Assembly (NCBI GenBank): GCA_051657745.1
Contig: JBOFLG010000096.1
Coordinates: forward strand, 1 to 13,413
Direction of reading: 5' to 3'
Length of the DNA stretch: 13,413 nt
DNA from: JBOFLG01 sp051657745
Lineage (GTDB): Bacteria > Actinomycetota > Actinomycetes > Actinomycetales > Dermatophilaceae
The first letter of the stretch is position 1; each line of letters starts with the position of its first letter. Positions 12,307 to 13,413 of this stretch are shown one piece after another. The position numbers and the translations under genes were made by a program. Below the pieces are notes generated by a model that saw only the letters and a list, made by a program, of their open reading frames with translations, did no database searches and was not told the origin of the DNA.

Positions 12307-13413
12307 CTACGGCATCAGGCTGGTTCGGCGGTTGCGCAGCGCACGGGCCCAGGTCCGCAGCACCTGGCCCGGAAACGGCACGACCCCGGCGTCGATGTCG
12401 GCGACGATCCCGGCGGTTGCCCCGAGCACGTCATCCAGGGTCCGCTGCGCCGCCCGCGGGGTCAGGCCGACCGACTCCGCGAAGGCGATGAGCGACCGTC
12501 GCGACAACCCCTCGCGCCGACCGCCGACGCTCAGCGCCATGGTGTGGTCGCGGTACGGGAGCGTGGAGGGCAGGTCGTACGCGGGTGCGACCCGCCACTC
12601 CCCGGTCGGGCTCGCCAGGATCGACACGTTCTTGGCATGCACATCGCCGTTGCCGGTGACCCAGGCGAACACCACCTGGCGAAAGATGTCGCGCGCCGCG
12701 ATTGGCCGCGCCGCGCACCGGTCGGCCAGTGCGGTCAGGAGTTCCTCAGTGGTGACGTGGTACTTGTCCGCCGGGTACAAGCCGAGCACCTGCGTCCCGT
12801 CCTCGACAGCGAGCGCGGCGATGCCGCCATCCGCCCCGCCGACCCGATCGAACCGGTCGACGAGCAACCCGGCCCGCCCGACGCGGTCGTGGACCGTGCG
12901 AGCGCGCACCGTGGGGATGCCGCCACGGGACGCCACCCCGATGAAGTACGCCTCGTTGGCCACGACGTGCGGATACTCCGGCGGGTCCACCTTGAGCACG
13001 AACCGGCCCGACCCCATCCCGACCGGCACCGAGATCATCCGCGCCGATGCTTTGTCCTGCACCCCGGCCAGCGCGGTCGGGTCGATCACGCCGGCCTCGG
13101 TGAGGAGGTCGCCGAAGGTGACCTCCGAGAAGTGACGCTCGACGGTGACGAGTGGGTCGCCGACCTCCGGCCGCATCCCGGCCGGGGCGACCTGGACGTC
13201 GCCCACCGGGTCTCGCCCGACCGCGAGGAGGAGACCGAGTTCGTCATCGGCCGAGGTCTTGACTGCGCGCTTCAAGCCGCTCAGCCGCCTGCCTTCAGGG
13301 AGGAGTCCAGCGAAGTACGGCGGCACCCCTCCCCCGCGGATGACGACCGGCTCCGGCGTGAGCGGTAACGACGTGGCCACGGCGGGCAGACCGGCCGCGA
13401 GGTACTCGGGGTG
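12307..13413 (-). CDS. hipA: HipA-family serine/threonine kinase toxin (N-terminus beyond window edge)
   Basis: A HipA-type toxin kinase; in studied members it phosphorylates an aminoacyl-tRNA synthetase and induces dormancy. The 368 visible codons are open to the right edge, so about 50-60 N-terminal residues are missing; a GTG at 13380 would give a shorter open frame but starts inside the N-terminal domain. Seen in order: LPLTPEPV, YFAGLLPEGRRL, the glycine-loop segment LAGVQDKASARMISVPV, LKVDPPEYPHVVANE, LLVDRFDR, the catalytic loop TGNGDVHAKNVSIL (Asp, His, Lys, Asn all present, about 12620-12660) and the metal-binding APAYDLPSTLPY. All kinase residues are intact, unlike the toxins to its left. 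A HipB antitoxin would be expected just upstream, outside the window; none is present downstream. Confidence 0.92.
   Translation of the reverse strand, partial: HPEYLAAGLPAVATSLPLTPEPVVIRGGGVPPYFAGLLPEGRRLSGLKRAVKTSADDELGLLLAVGRDPVGDVQVAPAGMRPEVGDPLVTVERHFSEVTFGDLLTEAGVIDPTALAGVQDKASARMISVPVGMGSGRFVLKVDPPEYPHVVANEAYFIGVASRGGIPTVRARTVHDRVGRAGLLVDRFDRVGGADGGIAALAVEDGTQVLGLYPADKYHVTTEELLTALADRCAARPIAARDIFRQVVFAWVTGNGDVHAKNVSILASPTGEWRVAPAYDLPSTLPYRDHTMALSVGGRREGLSRRSLIAFAESVGLTPRAAQRTLDDVLGATAGIVADIDAGVVPFPGQVLRTWARALRNRRTSLMP

Noticed and set aside
12187..13368. Plus-strand open frame opposite hipA
   Set aside because: Antisense shadow of a gene whose kinase motifs are all intact.

Overview
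This is a GC-rich chromosomal window with strong G/C third-position bias. The gene families (tandem-domain universal stress protein, GTP-type PEP carboxykinase, GlxA-type AraC regulators, actinobacterial HigBA/VapBC/MazEF-like modules) point to an actinobacterium (Actinomycetota). I cannot assign a genus from sequence alone. I saw no rRNA, tRNA, transposase, phage gene or CRISPR array, and no gene-free stretch longer than about 190 bases.

Left third (1-5279), a stress and central-carbon block. An acetyl-CoA hydrolase/CoA-transferase (minus strand, C-terminus cut by the window edge) diverges from a tandem universal stress protein. The stress protein is translationally coupled to an FMN-binding pyridoxamine-5'-phosphate-oxidase-like protein. 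The divergent spacer holds a 14-bp DosR/DevR-like box, GGGCCGAAAGTCCC, centred exactly 42.5 bases from the CoA-transferase ATG. A two-CBS plus BON protein (minus strand) follows; its BON domain is broken by a G/C-rich palindrome of about 43 bp. Next comes a full-length GTP-dependent PEP carboxykinase with an unusual residue in its P-loop. USP, flavin/PNPOx and CBS proteins are typical of hypoxia/dormancy regulons, so I read this as a candidate low-oxygen or energy-stress block.

Middle (5464-9519), a toxin-antitoxin cluster around a regulator/DJ-1 pair. In order: VapBC (toxin with an apparent active-site Glu to Gln change); a GlxA-type AraC regulator and a DJ-1/PfpI enzyme; a HigBA module whose toxin is frameshifted; a second HigBA module whose toxin is only a C-terminal remnant; and a MazEF-like pair reduced to an antitoxin with two Trp-to-stop changes and an N-terminal stub of the toxin. 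Both HigA antitoxins and VapB are intact while every toxin in this stretch looks damaged. This is the most unusual feature of the window.

Right third (9489-13413). A MetE C-terminal-like zinc methyltransferase (plus strand) converges on a Tat-exported vanadium-haloperoxidase/PAP2-type protein (minus strand). A perfect 16-bp-arm hairpin between them likely terminates both. The haloperoxidase gene has a consensus TATAAT element. A HipA-type kinase toxin (minus strand) runs off the right edge, so its N-terminus and any HipB partner lie outside the window.
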